Assembly (NCBI GenBank): GCA_031284185.1
Contig: JAITAJ010000132.1
Span: 1 to 11,893 of the forward strand
Direction: 5' to 3'
Source: Accumulibacter sp.
Lineage (GTDB): Bacteria; Pseudomonadota; Gammaproteobacteria; Burkholderiales; Rhodocyclaceae
DNA: 11,893 nucleotides
Both the position numbers and the translations under genes were made by a program. Below the pieces are notes generated by a model, which worked only from the letters and a program-made list of their open reading frames with translations, had not been told where the DNA came from and ran no database searches. This document shows, piece by piece, positions 1-9,177 of the stretch (the first letter of the stretch is position 1; every line of letters begins with the position of its first letter).

Positions 1-25
1 AGCAAAAAGCAGGCTCAAGAGTCCT

Positions 26-112
26 ATGAAATACCGGCGAACCCGAGTAGCGGGAGGCGCCTATTTTTTCACGGTCGATCTGGCCGGGCGTTCGCGGGCT
101 TTGCTGGTCTGA
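26..112 (+). pseudogene. 5' remnant of a REP-associated tyrosine transposase (RAYT, IS200-like Y1 family)
   Basis: A 28-codon reading frame begins MKYRRTRVAGGAYFFTVDLA and stops at TGA 110-112. The order basic stretch, GGAYFFTV, then ...RALLV is the usual N-terminus of REP-associated Y1 transposases, which are normally about 150-200 residues and carry a HUH motif and a catalytic Tyr further on. Neither is present here. Similarity ends within a residue or two of the stop, and reading on in the next frame runs straight into the heptamer repeats at 149, so this is a deletion remnant rather than a simple frameshift. There is no good ribosome binding site in the 25 bases before the ATG. Family assignment rests on a short segment, but the motif is distinctive. 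It is interesting beside the repeats that follow, because RAYTs mobilise short palindromic repeats; that link is inference. Confidence 0.65.
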
Positions 113-148
113 CCGTGGCAGCAGAGGAAAGATGACGATGTTGAGTTC

Positions 149-279
149 AGAAGACAGAGGTCAGAGAAAACAGAGGACAGAGGACAGAGGACAGAGAAAC
201 CGATCTCTCGGTTTCCCGTCCTCACTTCGGCGGCTTCGCCGCCGCTTACTGACTGTCCTCTGTCTTCTGTCCCCTGTCT
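149..279. repeat. Inverted pair of heptamer arrays with two internal hairpins (composite repeat A)
   Basis: The left arm (about 149-199) holds purine heptamers in the form RGAYAGR, including three consecutive GGACAGA units at 175-195. The right arm (252-279) holds four pyrimidine heptamers close to YCTRTCY. The arms are largely complementary and could pair over about 30 bases. Between them are a perfect hairpin, GAAACCGA (196-203) / TCGGTTTC (208-215), and a GC hairpin, GGCGGC-TTC-GCCGCC (229-243). A box CGGTTTCCCGTCC (209-221) recurs in nearly the same form before the second array at 1355. The block separates the transposase remnant from the convergent DUF1178 gene, so each gene is followed by purine-sense heptamers. 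Nothing else is visible between 113 and 312. Confidence 0.85.
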
Positions 280-312
280 TCTGAAATGTCGGCATTTGGG
301 GAAAGAAACGCT

Positions 313-756
313 CTAATTCAGATTTTCTTTCTTTATCACCGGGAGTCTGAGGACTTCGATGCCTTCTTCGCGCAAGGATTTGAATTCCTTTTCACTGGCC
401 TGTCCGTGAATCGAGCGCTCTGGCGCTTCGAGGTAGTGGATTTTTCGCGCTTCGCTGGCGAATTTCGTGCCGACATCCTCGCTGTTGGCCATGATCGCCG
501 CCATGAGTTTCCGGTAGGTGTTCAGCAACTCACCCCCTGAATCGGCCATGACTACGCTGGCGGGGGACGGCGCGGCCCTGGGGGGCCTGGCGGGGTGGGT
601 CAGATGGACGGCTGACGGAACCCGGCGAATCTCCAGGGAACCGCAGCTGGGACAGGAAATCAGCCCCTTCGCCAGTTGCGCGTCGAAGGCGTCGGTGGAC
701 TGGAAGTACCCTTCAAAACGATGAGCAGTGTTGCAGCTCAGATCGAAAATGATCAT
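313..756 (-). CDS. DUF1178 family protein (conserved, function unknown)
   Basis: The product of 147 residues begins MIIFDLSC and has Cys8 followed by a CPSC pair (Cys35, Cys38) that looks like a zinc-binding knuckle. A Pro/Ala-rich linker (about residues 48-70) follows, then a C-terminal half with VGTKFASEARKIHYLEAPE and EEGIEVLRLP. This arrangement is typical of DUF1178 (COG5319), a small soluble family found mainly in proteobacteria. Its biochemical role is not known to me. I chose the ATG at 756 because the family starts at MIIFDL. The frame can be extended to a TTG at 789, but the extra residues (HSSAALIPIR) do not look like family sequence and that start lacks a ribosome binding site. 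The gene is divergent from the deacylase gene, 119 bases away. Confidence 0.85.
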   Translation of the reverse strand: MIIFDLSCNTAHRFEGYFQSTDAFDAQLAKGLISCPSCGSLEIRRVPSAVHLTHPARPPRAAPSPASVVMADSGGELLNTYRKLMAAIMANSEDVGTKFASEARKIHYLEAPERSIHGQASEKEFKSLREEGIEVLRLPVIKKENLN

Positions 757-875
757 GCGAATCGGAATAAGGGCTGCGGACGAATGCAAAGGAGGCTCAG
801 TGTATCAGATCGCCCGGTGATGTCCAAGGATGATTTGGCGTTACGATGGCGACGTTCTTTCTGGAGAAACGACGC

Positions 876-1349
876 ATGTTTGAACGGATCGACGCGCTGC
901 TTCGGGAATCCGGCGCCCGCTACCGGGTCATTCATCATCCCGCCGAAGGCGCTTCGGAACGGGTGGCCAAGGTGCGCGGCACGCGGGTGAGCCAGGGGGC
1001 GAAAGCCATGCTGTGCCGCGTCAAGGGGCCGCCCGGCCTGTTCGCGCTGGCCGTCCTGCCGGGCGACCGGCGGATCGATTTCAGGAAAGTGGCGCAAGCC
1101 GCCGGCGGCAGAAAGGCTTCCCTTGCCTCGCCGGAGGAAGCCATCGCCAGAACCGGCTGCGCGATCGGCGCCATTCCGCCGTTCTCGTTTTCGTCCGGCG
1201 TCCGGCTGATTGCCGATCCGCGCCTCATTTCCCGACACGAGGAAATCGCCTTCAATGCCGGGCGTCTCGATGTCTCGATCGTGCTCGACGCCGCCGATTA
1301 CGCGCGCGTCGCGCAACCGCTGCTGGCCGACATCACGGCGGACGAATGA
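876..1349 (+). CDS. YbaK/EbsC (ProX-like) aminoacyl-tRNA deacylase
   Basis: The protein of 157 residues is a stand-alone editing domain of the YbaK/INS superfamily, which hydrolyses mischarged aminoacyl-tRNA in the cytoplasm. Visible family features are an N-terminal helix, RYRVIHHPAEGAS, Lys43 in GAKAML (the position of the conserved editing lysine), GAIPPFSF, and LIADPRLI...EEIAFNAGRLDVSI. Which tRNA or amino acid it serves cannot be read from sequence: PrdX/ProXp-like and YbaK-like specificities are all possible. I chose the ATG at 876 over the in-frame ATG at 846 because GGAGA at 863-867 lies eight bases upstream and family homology starts at about this point. The gene is monocistronic and ends convergent to tex. 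A weak CCGG (1354-1357) / CCGG (1367-1370) stem followed by TTTTT may terminate it. Confidence 0.82.
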   Translation: MFERIDALLRESGARYRVIHHPAEGASERVAKVRGTRVSQGAKAMLCRVKGPPGLFALAVLPGDRRIDFRKVAQAAGGRKASLASPEEAIARTGCAIGAIPPFSFSSGVRLIADPRLISRHEEIAFNAGRLDVSIVLDAADYARVAQPLLADITADE

Positions 1350-1450
1350 AGCGCCGGTTCCCGTCCCCGGTTTTTCCAACTCCCCCGGCGCGAAGCGCCC
1401 AAGCTAATCTGTCTTCTGTCCTCTATCTCCTGTCTTCTGTCCTCTATCTC

Positions 1451-3817
<2,367 letters not shown>

Positions 3818-3847
3818 CGATGTTTCAATCCTGCGAAAAAAGGATGG

Positions 3848-3876
3848 ACACTACGCAATCGGACGGGAAAACTCAA
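3848..3876 (-). promoter_or_regulatory. Possible sigma-70 promoter for tex
   Basis: Reading leftward, TTGAGT (complement of 3871-3876) is followed after 17 bases by TAGTGT (complement of 3848-3853), about 30 bases before the tex ATG. The -35 match is fair (four of six) and the -10 is poor (three of six). This is a candidate only. Confidence 0.25.
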
Positions 3877-3901
3877 GTCCCGCCCGGATACGGCGCGTGT
3901 G

Positions 3902-3930
3902 TTGCAGGGCCGGGTACATTCTGTTTAAAT
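3902..3930 (+). promoter_or_regulatory. Possible sigma-70 promoter for fliW
   Basis: TTGCAG (3902-3907), a 17-base spacer and TTAAAT (3925-3930) lie about 30 bases before the fliW ATG in the only AT-rich stretch of the intergenic region. The -35 matches three of six positions and the -10 four of six. I saw no convincing flagellar sigma-28 motif (TAAA-N15-GCCGATAA). Confidence 0.3.
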
Positions 3931-3959
3931 ATTCGTAGTCTTCAATCCAAGGAACCCTC

Positions 3960-4388
3960 ATGAAAGTTGATATCGATCGTTTTGGTGTGAAGAACGTCCA
4001 GGTGGATCCCGACACGCTGTTTACCTTCCCGAATGGAATGGCGGGATTTGAAAACTTCAAGCATTTCAAACTGTTTCATGAAGAAGGCGGCGGAACGGTA
4101 TTCTGGTTGCAGTCGGTCGAAGATTCCAAGGTGACCTTCCCCGTGGTGGCGCCCGACTCGCTGGACATCGCCTATGAGATCGAGCTGTCCGACGAGGACT
4201 GCGCGTTGCTGGAGATGAAGGACGCGACGGATGTGGCCGTCGCCGTGGTCGTCTATCGTGACGCGACGGAAGGCAATCAGGTTGCCGCCAATACCCATTC
4301 TCCGGTGATTCTCAACATCAGGACGCGCATCGGTATGCAGAAGATTCTGCACGAAGTGCATCCGGGTGTGATATTTCGGGCGCGTTGA
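3960..4388 (+). CDS. fliW: Flagellar assembly factor FliW
   Basis: The protein of 142 residues has the usual length and pattern of FliW: an early TLFTFPNGMAGFENFKHF segment, FWLQSVEDSKVTFPVVAP, a central acidic stretch (IELSDEDCALLEMKD), then ATEGNQVAANTHSPVILN and a C-terminal amphipathic segment (TRIGMQKIL). In Bacillus and Campylobacter, FliW binds flagellin and relieves CsrA translational repression of flagellin mRNA by binding CsrA; the same role here is expected but not shown. The ATG is preceded by AAGGAA at good spacing. No csrA or flagellin gene lies in this window, so fliW is isolated from its partners here. Its last 71 bases overlap the 3' end of the convergent LysR gene. Confidence 0.88.
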   Translation: MKVDIDRFGVKNVQVDPDTLFTFPNGMAGFENFKHFKLFHEEGGGTVFWLQSVEDSKVTFPVVAPDSLDIAYEIELSDEDCALLEMKDATDVAVAVVVYRDATEGNQVAANTHSPVILNIRTRIGMQKILHEVHPGVIFRAR

Positions 4389-5313
4389 GGGCCTGGCGCG
4401 CGCTGCCCTGGCCGGTCGGCGGGGTGTTTCGTTCCGCTCCGTGATCGCGGGCAAAAACCACGGCTTCCCGGGTCGCCTGTTGAAGAGCGGGCGTCGCGGG
4501 AAAATTCCAGTAGCTCGCGTGCAGAGGCAGCGGGGCGAGCGGCAGGGTCGTTTCCAGGATACGTATCCGGTTGCCCGGCATGAGTCGTTCGGCCACGCGG
4601 CGGGGCAGCGTGGCGACGCCGAAACCGCTCTCGGCGAGCAGGACGAGCGCCGAGATCGACGATACGGTATGCACGTGCTTGTTGTCGGCGCCCGCCGCCC
4701 GGAGCGCGTTGATCAGATCGACGTGCGGGAAGGAGCCGCGCTGGAAGGTCAGGATGTCATGGCGCAGCAAGGCGTCGAGTTCGAGCGGGATCGGCGCGAT
4801 CGTCCGCGTGCCGATGAAAACCATTTCCAATGGCTCCAGCGGTTCGCTGATGAGCCCTTCTTCCTGCACGGGCAGCGCCGAAAAGACGATGTCCAGCGCG
4901 CCGCGCCGGAGCCGTTCGACGAGATTCAGACTCGTTTCGATCGTCAGTTCAAAATTGATGAGCGGTGATGAGCGCTTCAGCGTGTCGACCACCGGGATCA
5001 GCCAGGTATGAAGAACGCTTTCGATGGCGCCGATGCGTAGCGTGAAGGCTTGCCGATCCAGCGTGCCGAATTCGCCGCGCATCTGGCTCTGGATGATGAG
5101 CAGCTTCTCGGCGTAACCCATGAACCGCGTCCCCGCGTCGCTCAGGCGGAAGAGCGGGTTGCGCCGGTGGATGAGTTCGATGCCCAATTCGTCCTCCAGC
5201 GCGGCAATCCGGTTCGAGATGGCCGATTGCGTCAGACAGAGTTTTTTCGCCGCCCGCGTGATGCTTCCCAGACGGGCGACCCAGACGAAGGCTTCGACGA
5301 ATTTCAGATTCAT
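4318..5313 (-). CDS. LysR-family transcriptional regulator, probable regulator of the 5-oxoprolinase operon
   Basis: The 331-residue product starts MNLKFVEAFVWVARLGSITR and has the LysR winged helix-turn-helix in residues 1-60 (AAKKLCLTQSAISNRIAALE, then LGIELIHR), followed by a substrate-binding fold (RIGAIESVLHTWLIPVV ... LDIVFSALPV ... ESGFGVATLPRRVAE). I chose the ATG at 5313 because the domain begins there and GGAGA lies seven bases upstream; the frame can be read further up to 5433 without family sequence. It is divergent from the hydro-lyase/pxp operon, the classic LysR arrangement, with a dyad in between. The C-terminal 40 or so residues (from ERNTPPTGQG) look like a tail beyond the normal end of about 300 residues and run antisense into fliW. 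The inducer is unknown; 5-oxoproline or a related lactam is a reasonable guess. Confidence 0.88.
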   Translation of the reverse strand: MNLKFVEAFVWVARLGSITRAAKKLCLTQSAISNRIAALEDELGIELIHRRNPLFRLSDAGTRFMGYAEKLLIIQSQMRGEFGTLDRQAFTLRIGAIESVLHTWLIPVVDTLKRSSPLINFELTIETSLNLVERLRRGALDIVFSALPVQEEGLISEPLEPLEMVFIGTRTIAPIPLELDALLRHDILTFQRGSFPHVDLINALRAAGADNKHVHTVSSISALVLLAESGFGVATLPRRVAERLMPGNRIRILETTLPLAPLPLHASYWNFPATPALQQATREAVVFARDHGAERNTPPTGQGSARQALNAPEISHPDALRAESSAYRCAS

Positions 5314-5346
5314 GCCGTTTCTCCGCGCGATTGAAGGAATTTCGCA

Positions 5347-5371
5347 TCGCCATCGATTTTTTCGATGGCGA
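5347..5371. promoter_or_regulatory. Perfect 10-bp inverted repeat with T-N11-A box, probable LysR operator
   Basis: The arms TCGCCATCGA (5347-5356) and TCGATGGCGA (5362-5371) are perfect reverse complements around five T residues. The core from T5353 to A5365 fits the LysR T-N11-A pattern. A second, looser pair, ATTTCG to the left and CGAAAT to the right, extends the dyad. The site lies 34-58 bases upstream of the regulator ATG and about 95-118 bases upstream of the hydro-lyase ATG, as expected for an autoregulated divergent LysR system. It could in principle form an RNA hairpin, but the context favours an operator. Confidence 0.6.
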
Positions 5372-5464
5372 CCCAACGAAATATAGCGTTTGTCTCGTGT
5401 TTTGTGCTGTCTCAGGATAAAACCCTTGCTCAATCATCGATTCCGTTTGGAGAGGAGGTCAGGG

Positions 5465-6298
5465 ATGGATTCCCCATGTTGCTCGGCTGCGAATGTTTCG
5501 TCCGCACAACCCGCACAAGCATTTCCCGGCGCGCGTGAGGCGCGTCTGGCGATCCGTCGTGGTGATTGGGTTCGCCACACCAGCGGTCTCGCGCCCAGGA
5601 ACGCGCAGGCCAACCTGGCGATCCTGCCGGAAAGACTGGCGGCGGATTTCCTGCGTTTCTGCCAGCGCAACCCGAAACCCTGCCCGCTGCTGGCCGTCTC
5701 GGAACCCGGTGATCCCTTCCTGCCGACCCTCGGCGAGGATGTCGACATCCGCAGCGACGTGCCGCTGTATCGCGTCTGGCGGAATGGAAAGCTGGTCGAG
5801 GAAGTGACCGACATCAGCGCCTTCTGGCGCGACGACCTGGTGAGTTTCCTGCTCGGCTGCTCGTTTTCGTTTGAACACGCGCTGATCGATTCCGGCATCG
5901 AATTGCGTCACGTGAAGCTCGGCAGGAATGTGGCCATGTACCGGACCAGCATCGAGACGGTTCCGGCGGGGCCATTCCACGGGCCGATGGTCGTGTCGAT
6001 GCGGCCGATGACGGCGGCCGACGCGATCCGTGCCGTGCAGATCACGGCGCGCGTGCCGAGGGTTCACGGCGCGCCGGTCCACCTGGGCGACCCATCGCTG
6101 ATCGGCATCGCTGACGTCATGAAGCCGGACTTCGGCGAATCGGTCGAAATTCTTCCCGGCGAACTGCCCGTGTTCTGGGCTTGCGGCGTGACCCCGCAGT
6201 CCGTGGTGATGGCGGCGACGCCGGAGTTCTGCATCACGCATGCGCCGGGTTACATGCTGATCACGGATCTGCTCAACACCGATCTGGCGCTGGCCTGA
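5465..6298 (+). CDS. DUF1445/YcsI family putative hydro-lyase (D-glutamate cyclase family)
   Basis: The protein of 277 residues shows the YcsI/UPF0317 signature throughout: HTSGLAPRNAQANLAILP, FCQRNPKPCPLL, DIRSDVPLYRVWRNGKLVEE, DDLVSFLLGCSFSFEHAL, PVFWACGVTPQS and ITHAPGYMLITDLL. The vertebrate member of this UPF0317 family, DGLUCY, is a D-glutamate cyclase that interconverts D-glutamate and 5-oxo-D-proline; bacterial members are annotated only as putative hydro-lyases. Bacillus ycsI sits with pxpABC homologues, as here. The ATG at 5465 follows a strong AGGAGGT (5453-5459); the frame extends to 5390, but that part is not family-like. The first 30 or so residues (Cys/Ala/Ser-rich) are an unconserved extension. 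First gene of the operon, 30 bases before pxpB. Confidence 0.85.
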   Translation: MDSPCCSAANVSSAQPAQAFPGAREARLAIRRGDWVRHTSGLAPRNAQANLAILPERLAADFLRFCQRNPKPCPLLAVSEPGDPFLPTLGEDVDIRSDVPLYRVWRNGKLVEEVTDISAFWRDDLVSFLLGCSFSFEHALIDSGIELRHVKLGRNVAMYRTSIETVPAGPFHGPMVVSMRPMTAADAIRAVQITARVPRVHGAPVHLGDPSLIGIADVMKPDFGESVEILPGELPVFWACGVTPQSVVMAATPEFCITHAPGYMLITDLLNTDLALA

Positions 6299-6328
6299 AA
6301 CGGCTTCGACCGGATATTTCCACATCCT

Positions 6329-7096
6329 ATGGAAACGACCGATTCCTTGGACGCGCTCCGTCTCCTCCCGCTCGGCGACGCGGCCTGGACCGTCGAGTTC
6401 GGCGCGCGCATCGACCCGGCCCTGCACGGGCGCGTGCTCGGTCTGCTCGAAGCGGCGGAGCGGATTCGCAAGGAAGACGCCTTCGCCGGCATCGTCGACC
6501 TGGTTCCCACCTTCCGCTCGCTGACCGTCTGCTACGATCCCCTCCTGTGCGACGGCGAGCGCCTCGGCCAGACCCTGCTTTCGCTGGCGCGGACGACGGG
6601 CGCGGTGCGGCGCGACGGGCGGCACTGGCATCTTCCCGTCTGTTTCGACGATGATTTCGCGCCCGACCTCGACGACCTGGCGCAGACCAAGGGCCTCTCC
6701 CGCGAGACGGTGATCGAACGCCTGCTCGGCGCGACTTTCCGGGTATACATGATCGGTTTCATGCCGGGTTTCCCGTACATGGGCGGGCTGCCGGAAGCGC
6801 TCGAAATGCCGCGCCTCAAGTCGCCGCGCAAGGCCGTGCCGGCGCGTTCGCTGGCCGTTGCCGGCGCGATGTGCGCGGTTTATCCGTGGGAAAGTCCCGG
6901 CGGCTGGCGCCTGCTCGGGCGGACGCCGATTCCCCTGTTCTCGGCTCGGGACGCGCTTTCTCCGGCGCTGCTCACGTCGGGCGACCGGGTGAGCTGGCGC
7001 GCCGTCGGACGCGATGAGTTCACCGATCTGGAGGCCGCCGCGTCGTCCGGCGGCTTGAAGCGCGACAGCCTGCTCATCGGGGAGAATCCGTCATGA
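6329..7096 (+). CDS. pxpB: 5-oxoprolinase subunit PxpB (KipI/YbgJ, allophanate hydrolase subunit 1 family)
   Basis: The 255-residue protein has the family landmarks in order: LPLGDAAWTVEFG near the N-terminus, LVPTFRSLTVCYDP, an HLPVCFDDDFAPDLDDLA segment, GFMPGFPYMGGL, and a C-terminal VPARSLAVAG ... YPWESPGGWRLLGRTP ... LLTSGDRVSW. PxpB forms, with PxpA and PxpC, the cytoplasmic ATP-dependent enzyme that opens 5-oxo-L-proline to L-glutamate. The start has only a weak ribosome binding site, suggesting coupling to the hydro-lyase gene 30 bases upstream. Its stop overlaps the pxpC start (ATGA). The KipI name comes from a Bacillus sporulation-kinase inhibitor role that is not expected here. Confidence 0.93.
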   Translation: METTDSLDALRLLPLGDAAWTVEFGARIDPALHGRVLGLLEAAERIRKEDAFAGIVDLVPTFRSLTVCYDPLLCDGERLGQTLLSLARTTGAVRRDGRHWHLPVCFDDDFAPDLDDLAQTKGLSRETVIERLLGATFRVYMIGFMPGFPYMGGLPEALEMPRLKSPRKAVPARSLAVAGAMCAVYPWESPGGWRLLGRTPIPLFSARDALSPALLTSGDRVSWRAVGRDEFTDLEAAASSGGLKRDSLLIGENPS

Positions 7097-8115
7097 ACGG
7101 TCTGGTCGAGATAAGCGATCCCGGGATTGCCAACAGCCTCCAGGATCTCGGGCGGGTCGGCTACCGGCACATGGGAATCGCCGTCTCGGGCTGCCTGGAC
7201 CCGCTTCTCGCCCGGTGCGCCAACGCCCTCGTCGGCAATCCGTCCGGGTGCGCCTGCATCGAAGTGCGCGCCGCCGGACCGGCCTTGACCGTCCGTCAGG
7301 GACGTGTCCGCGTCGCGTTGACCGGGGCCTTGACCGCCACGCTGGTCCGTTCCGGGGGGGATGAGCGGGACGTTCCGCCGTGGCAAAGCGTTTCTCTCGA
7401 TCCGGGTGACGCGCTGCGCGTCGGTTTTGCGGCCGGCGGCGCCGCCTATGTGGCGATTTCGGGAGGCTTCGAGACGCCGTTGCAGCTCGGCAGCCGCTCG
7501 ACCTACCGTCGCGCCGAGATCGGCGAGCCGGTCGCGCTCGGCATGCGGATTCCCTGCGCGGCCCTGCCGCACAAGGGAGCGCACGAATATTCCGCATGTC
7601 CCTGGCGGCATGACGAAGGCCCGATCCGGGTCATGCTCGGGCCGCAGGACGATCATTTCAAGCCCGAGGCGATCGCCGTTCTGCTGAGCGGCGATTACGC
7701 GGTCACCGCGCAGAGCGACCGCATGGGCATGCGTCTCGAAGGCCCGGCGCTGGCGCATCTGACGCCGGCCTCGGCGGACATCGTTTCCGACGGCACCACC
7801 CTTGGCGCGATCCAGGTGCCGGGTAACGGACTGCCGATCATCCTCTTGGCCGACTGCCAGACGGCGGGCGGCTACCCGAAGATCGCCACGGTGATCGGCG
7901 CCGACCTGCCGCGCCTCGCGCAGCTTCGTCCGGGGCAATCGATCCGCTTTCTGGCCATCGACGCGCGGGAGGCCCGACAAGCCTTGCAGGCGCTGGAAAC
8001 GCGCTGGAAATGGTGGGCCTACGGCGTGGTGCATGGTATGCCGGGCGCGGAGATCGACAAGGATTGGCGGGCCGGCTGGCCGTTGTACCAGGATGGCTGG
8101 TGCCAGGATGAGTGA
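7093..8115 (+). CDS. pxpC: 5-oxoprolinase subunit PxpC (KipA/YbgK, allophanate hydrolase subunit 2 family)
   Basis: The 340-residue protein opens with the family motif: ISDPGIANSLQDLGRVGYRH, then MGIAVSGCLDP. It continues with CIEV, a central YVAISGGFETPLQLGSRSTY, the segment IRVMLGPQDDHF, and a C-terminal DRMGMRLEGPAL ... SDGTTLGAIQVPGNGLPIILLADCQTAGGYPK (shown in part). Length and order are normal for the biotin-dependent-carboxylase-like (AHS2) family. It works with PxpA and PxpB in ATP-dependent 5-oxoproline hydrolysis. The start overlaps the pxpB stop by four bases and is preceded by GGGGAGAA, so the two subunits are translationally coupled. Confidence 0.93.
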   Translation: MNGLVEISDPGIANSLQDLGRVGYRHMGIAVSGCLDPLLARCANALVGNPSGCACIEVRAAGPALTVRQGRVRVALTGALTATLVRSGGDERDVPPWQSVSLDPGDALRVGFAAGGAAYVAISGGFETPLQLGSRSTYRRAEIGEPVALGMRIPCAALPHKGAHEYSACPWRHDEGPIRVMLGPQDDHFKPEAIAVLLSGDYAVTAQSDRMGMRLEGPALAHLTPASADIVSDGTTLGAIQVPGNGLPIILLADCQTAGGYPKIATVIGADLPRLAQLRPGQSIRFLAIDAREARQALQALETRWKWWAYGVVHGMPGAEIDKDWRAGWPLYQDGWCQDE

Positions 8116-8228
8116 CTCCATCTCAGGATTGCCGGTGACTCTGCCGAAGCCGTCCGCCGCGTTGCCGGCGTCATCCGCGGCCCGTCTTCGCGCCACCAAT
8201 GATTTAGAACGGAACGAGGAAGGAGTCG

Positions 8229-9014
8229 ATGATGCAGCGCTTGAATCTCAATTCGGACCTTGGCGAGAGTTTCGGTCCCTGGAAAATGGGCAGCGATGCG
8301 GCGATGTTGCGCATCGTCGATTCGGCCAACGTCGCCTGCGGCTATCATGCCGGCGATCCGTCGGTCATGCTCGAGACCGTGGCCCTGGCGCGAGGCATCG
8401 GGGTAAGCGTGGGCGCGCACCCCGGTTTCCCGGACCTGCAAGGCTTCGGGCGGCGGCGGATGGATATTCCGGCGGACGAACTCGAAGCCATGCTGATCTG
8501 CCAGATCGGCGCGCTCGATGCCTGCTGCCGGGCGCAAGGCACACACCTCACCCACGTCAAGGCGCACGGCGCGCTTTACAACATCGCGGGCACCGACCGC
8601 AAGGTGGCGGACGTGATCGTGCGGGCCGTGTGGCGGGTCGATCCGAAACTGATCCTGCTCGCGGCGGCGGCTTCGCATTCGGTGCTGGCCGCGCGGGAAC
8701 GGGGTCTGCCGGTCGTCGAGGAAATCTTCGCCGACCGCGCCTATCTGGATGACGGTAACCTGGTGCCGCGCGGCCAGCCCGGCGCGATGATCCACGGCGC
8801 AGAGGCCAGCCTGGCGCACGTTCTGCGCATGGTCGAGGAGCAGGCGCTGGTGTCGATCAATGGCAAACGCATTCCGGTCAAGCCGCAGAGCATCTGCGTG
8901 CACGGCGACAATGCCGAAGCGGTGGCGACGGCGCAGGCTCTGCGCGATGGATTGACCAAGGCGGGTCATATCCTGGCGACGATTCCCGAGGTGAGCCGCG
9001 ATTCCGGTAAGTAA
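8229..9014 (+). CDS. pxpA: 5-oxoprolinase subunit PxpA (LamB/YcsF family)
   Basis: The 261-residue protein carries all main YcsF motifs: LNSDLGESFG, SANVACGYHAGDP, GAHPGFPDLQGFGRR, HVKAHGALYN, EIFADRAYLDDGNLVPR and ICVHGDNAEAV. The usual family form HVKPHGALYN has Ala in place of Pro here, a small difference in a metal/active-site-like region. PxpA is the third subunit of bacterial 5-oxoprolinase. The start at ATG 8229 is directed by AGGAAGGAG just upstream; an ATG three bases later is equally possible. The order pxpB-pxpC-pxpA matches Escherichia coli. A 113-base gap separates it from pxpC, larger than is usual inside this operon. A 7-bp inverted repeat follows the stop codon. Confidence 0.94.
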   Translation: MMQRLNLNSDLGESFGPWKMGSDAAMLRIVDSANVACGYHAGDPSVMLETVALARGIGVSVGAHPGFPDLQGFGRRRMDIPADELEAMLICQIGALDACCRAQGTHLTHVKAHGALYNIAGTDRKVADVIVRAVWRVDPKLILLAAAASHSVLAARERGLPVVEEIFADRAYLDDGNLVPRGQPGAMIHGAEASLAHVLRMVEEQALVSINGKRIPVKPQSICVHGDNAEAVATAQALRDGLTKAGHILATIPEVSRDSGK

Positions 9015-9062
9015 GGCACCAGAAAGGGGCAGCCATGCGCCGCGGCTCACAAAAATGGTGCC
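9015..9062. promoter_or_regulatory. Widely spaced inverted repeat GGCACCA/TGGTGCC after pxpA
   Basis: GGCACCA (9015-9021) begins directly after the pxpA stop and TGGTGCC (9056-9062) is its perfect reverse complement, 34 bases away. A smaller stem, AGCC...GGCT, lies between. As RNA this could be a terminator-like hairpin without a U tract. As DNA, the half-sites GCACCA and TGGTGC resemble NtrC half-sites and lie about 140-190 bases upstream of the predicted sigma-54 start, though the spacing is not canonical. I cannot choose between the two. Confidence 0.35.
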
Positions 9063-9177
9063 GCCTCGATGGGATGTCATGAGGCGGAAGTCATGGATTT
9101 TGCCGTGCCGTGAGGCTCGCCCGGTCTTTGGCGTGGACTCGTGTCGAACCTCGCTTCATCGAAGCGGGTCGTGTCGC

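Noticed and set aside
1..12. AGCAAAAAGCAGG resembles the conserved end of influenza gene segments
   Set aside because: It has one extra A and sits in front of a bacterial transposase remnant; it is chance similarity.
788..820. AAAGGAGG followed by GTG and a six-codon frame (MYQIAR) before the deacylase gene
   Set aside because: A good ribosome-binding-like site, but the peptide has no attenuator features or terminator hairpin, and the strand and distance can occur by chance.
4389..4412. AGGGC...GCCCT stem after fliW as a terminator
   Set aside because: Only a five-base stem with a large loop and no T tract, and it lies inside the LysR coding region.
6880..9080. Long minus-strand frames opposite pxpC and pxpA
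   Set aside because: They are complementary to well-supported pxp genes, show no recognisable domains, and lack good starts.
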